In this document: positions 5,181 through 5,683 of the stretch, piece by piece | Layout of the letters: every line of letters starts with the position of its first letter | How positions within the stretch are numbered: position 1 is the first letter of the stretch | Source of the DNA: Cryomorphaceae bacterium | GTDB taxonomy: Bacteria > Bacteroidota > Bacteroidia > Flavobacteriales > Schleiferiaceae | Direction: 5' to 3' | Assembly (NCBI GenBank): GCA_003451355.1 | Contig: DMDX01000056.1 | Location: 7,066-12,748, forward strand | DNA: 5,683 nt | Translations under genes and position numbers: made by a program | The notes under the pieces: generated by a model | What the model saw: the letters and a program-made list of their open reading frames with translations, nothing else | What the model was told of the DNA's origin: nothing | The model's database searches: none

Positions 5181-5683
5181 ATGGACAACCTTACCGTAAA
5201 AACCCAATCCGCCCTTCAGGCAGCGCAGCAACGCGCTACTGAACTGGGCCATCAGGCCATCGATTCTGCGCACCTCTTCGTGGGGGCCGTTGAAGCTGAC
5301 CGTGCCTTTATTGAAGACCTATTGCGCCGAGCGGGACTTGTCCCAGAAACCTTGGTGCGCACCGCCGAAGCCCTCCTCGCCCAGCACGGTCGCGTCGACG
5401 GCGGAGAACGCTACCTCAGCCGCCCCGCACAGAATGCCCTTGCCCAGGCGGCAACTGCAGCCAAAAAATTTGGCGACGACTACGTCAGCCTTGAGTTCCT
5501 CATCATGGGGATCGGAACCGCTAGCGACGCCATGGGCCAAGCTTTGCGGGATGCAGGGTTCCGCGAAAAAGAATTCAGCGCCGTCATTGCCCAGCTGCGC
5601 CAAGGAAAAAAAGCCCAATCCGCATCCGCCGAAGGCAGCTACCAAGCGCTCAAAAAGTACGCGATTGACCTGAACGAGCGCGC
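5181..5683 (+). CDS. clpB: ClpB disaggregase chaperone, N-terminal part (3' end outside window)
   Basis: The frame from ATG 5181 stays open to the window end and gives 167 residues of a Hsp100/ClpB ATPase. ClpB works with DnaK/DnaJ to pull aggregated proteins apart in the cytosol by threading them through a hexameric ring. The visible part has two tandem Clp_N repeats: residues about 4-55, starting NLTVKTQSALQAAQ with IDSAHLFVGA, and about 79-137, starting LSRPAQNALAQA with DDYVSLEFLIMG. A linker follows, and then QALKKYAIDLNERA (155 to the edge), the conserved entry to the first AAA+ domain. ALKKYxxDLxERA before a GKLDPVIGRD segment (outside the window) is typical of ClpB, whereas ClpC/ClpA differ here. 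The Walker motifs and middle coiled coil lie outside. Full ClpB is about 860 residues. The start is supported by alignment with the family N-terminus. Confidence 0.92.
   Translation, partial: MDNLTVKTQSALQAAQQRATELGHQAIDSAHLFVGAVEADRAFIEDLLRRAGLVPETLVRTAEALLAQHGRVDGGERYLSRPAQNALAQAATAAKKFGDDYVSLEFLIMGIGTASDAMGQALRDAGFREKEFSAVIAQLRQGKKAQSASAEGSYQALKKYAIDLNER

Noticed and set aside
5319..5645. 108-codon - strand frame and a 127-codon + strand frame (from 5290) over the start of clpB
   Set aside because: The clpB frame has clear Clp_N repeats and the conserved ALKKY segment; the other frames overlap it entirely and translate to low-complexity proline/serine-rich or anonymous sequence.
1..5683. 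Search for tRNA, rRNA, CRISPR repeats, transposase or insertion-sequence ends
   Set aside because: No such patterns were seen; the window is almost entirely occupied by three protein genes with short gaps.

Overview
The window looks like chromosomal DNA from a member of the Bacteroidota. The main reason is a 1593-residue exported protein that ends in a type IX secretion system (T9SS) C-terminal sorting domain, a domain essentially confined to that phylum. Upstream of it, TATATTTG fits the Bacteroidota -7 promoter consensus TAnnTTTG, and neither complete start codon has a convincing Shine-Dalgarno sequence, which is common in this phylum. Base composition is close to half G+C, on the high side for Flavobacteriales-like lineages. 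I cannot name the genus.

Layout, all on the + strand. Positions 1-216 hold the 3' end of a fumarylacetoacetate hydrolase (FAH) family gene. A 71-bp gap carries a possible promoter and a small hairpin. Positions 288-5069 hold one very large gene for a modular cell-surface or secreted protein. It is followed by a strong intrinsic terminator at about 5099-5134. From 5181 to the window end lies the 5' part of clpB, the disaggregase chaperone, covering the N-domain and the first residues of the first ATPase domain.

The large protein is the point of interest. After a signal peptide it consists of five jelly-roll (MAM/CBM-like) modules separated by four smaller beta-sandwich modules (one Ig/FN3-like, three CARDB-like), then the T9SS sorting domain. 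The repeat period is roughly 305-342 residues. The jelly rolls fall into two sequence subtypes in the order B-A-A-B-B. I see no catalytic domain, so an adhesive, glycan-binding or structural surface role is the best inference.

The three genes show no common pathway. FAH is metabolic, the giant protein is an envelope or secreted product, and ClpB is a cytosolic stress chaperone. The terminator separates the surface-protein gene from clpB, so the surface protein is probably transcribed alone or, less likely, by read-through from the FAH gene. I found no mobile element, CRISPR array, tRNA, rRNA or clear new defence-type system. There is no gene-free stretch longer than about 110 bases.
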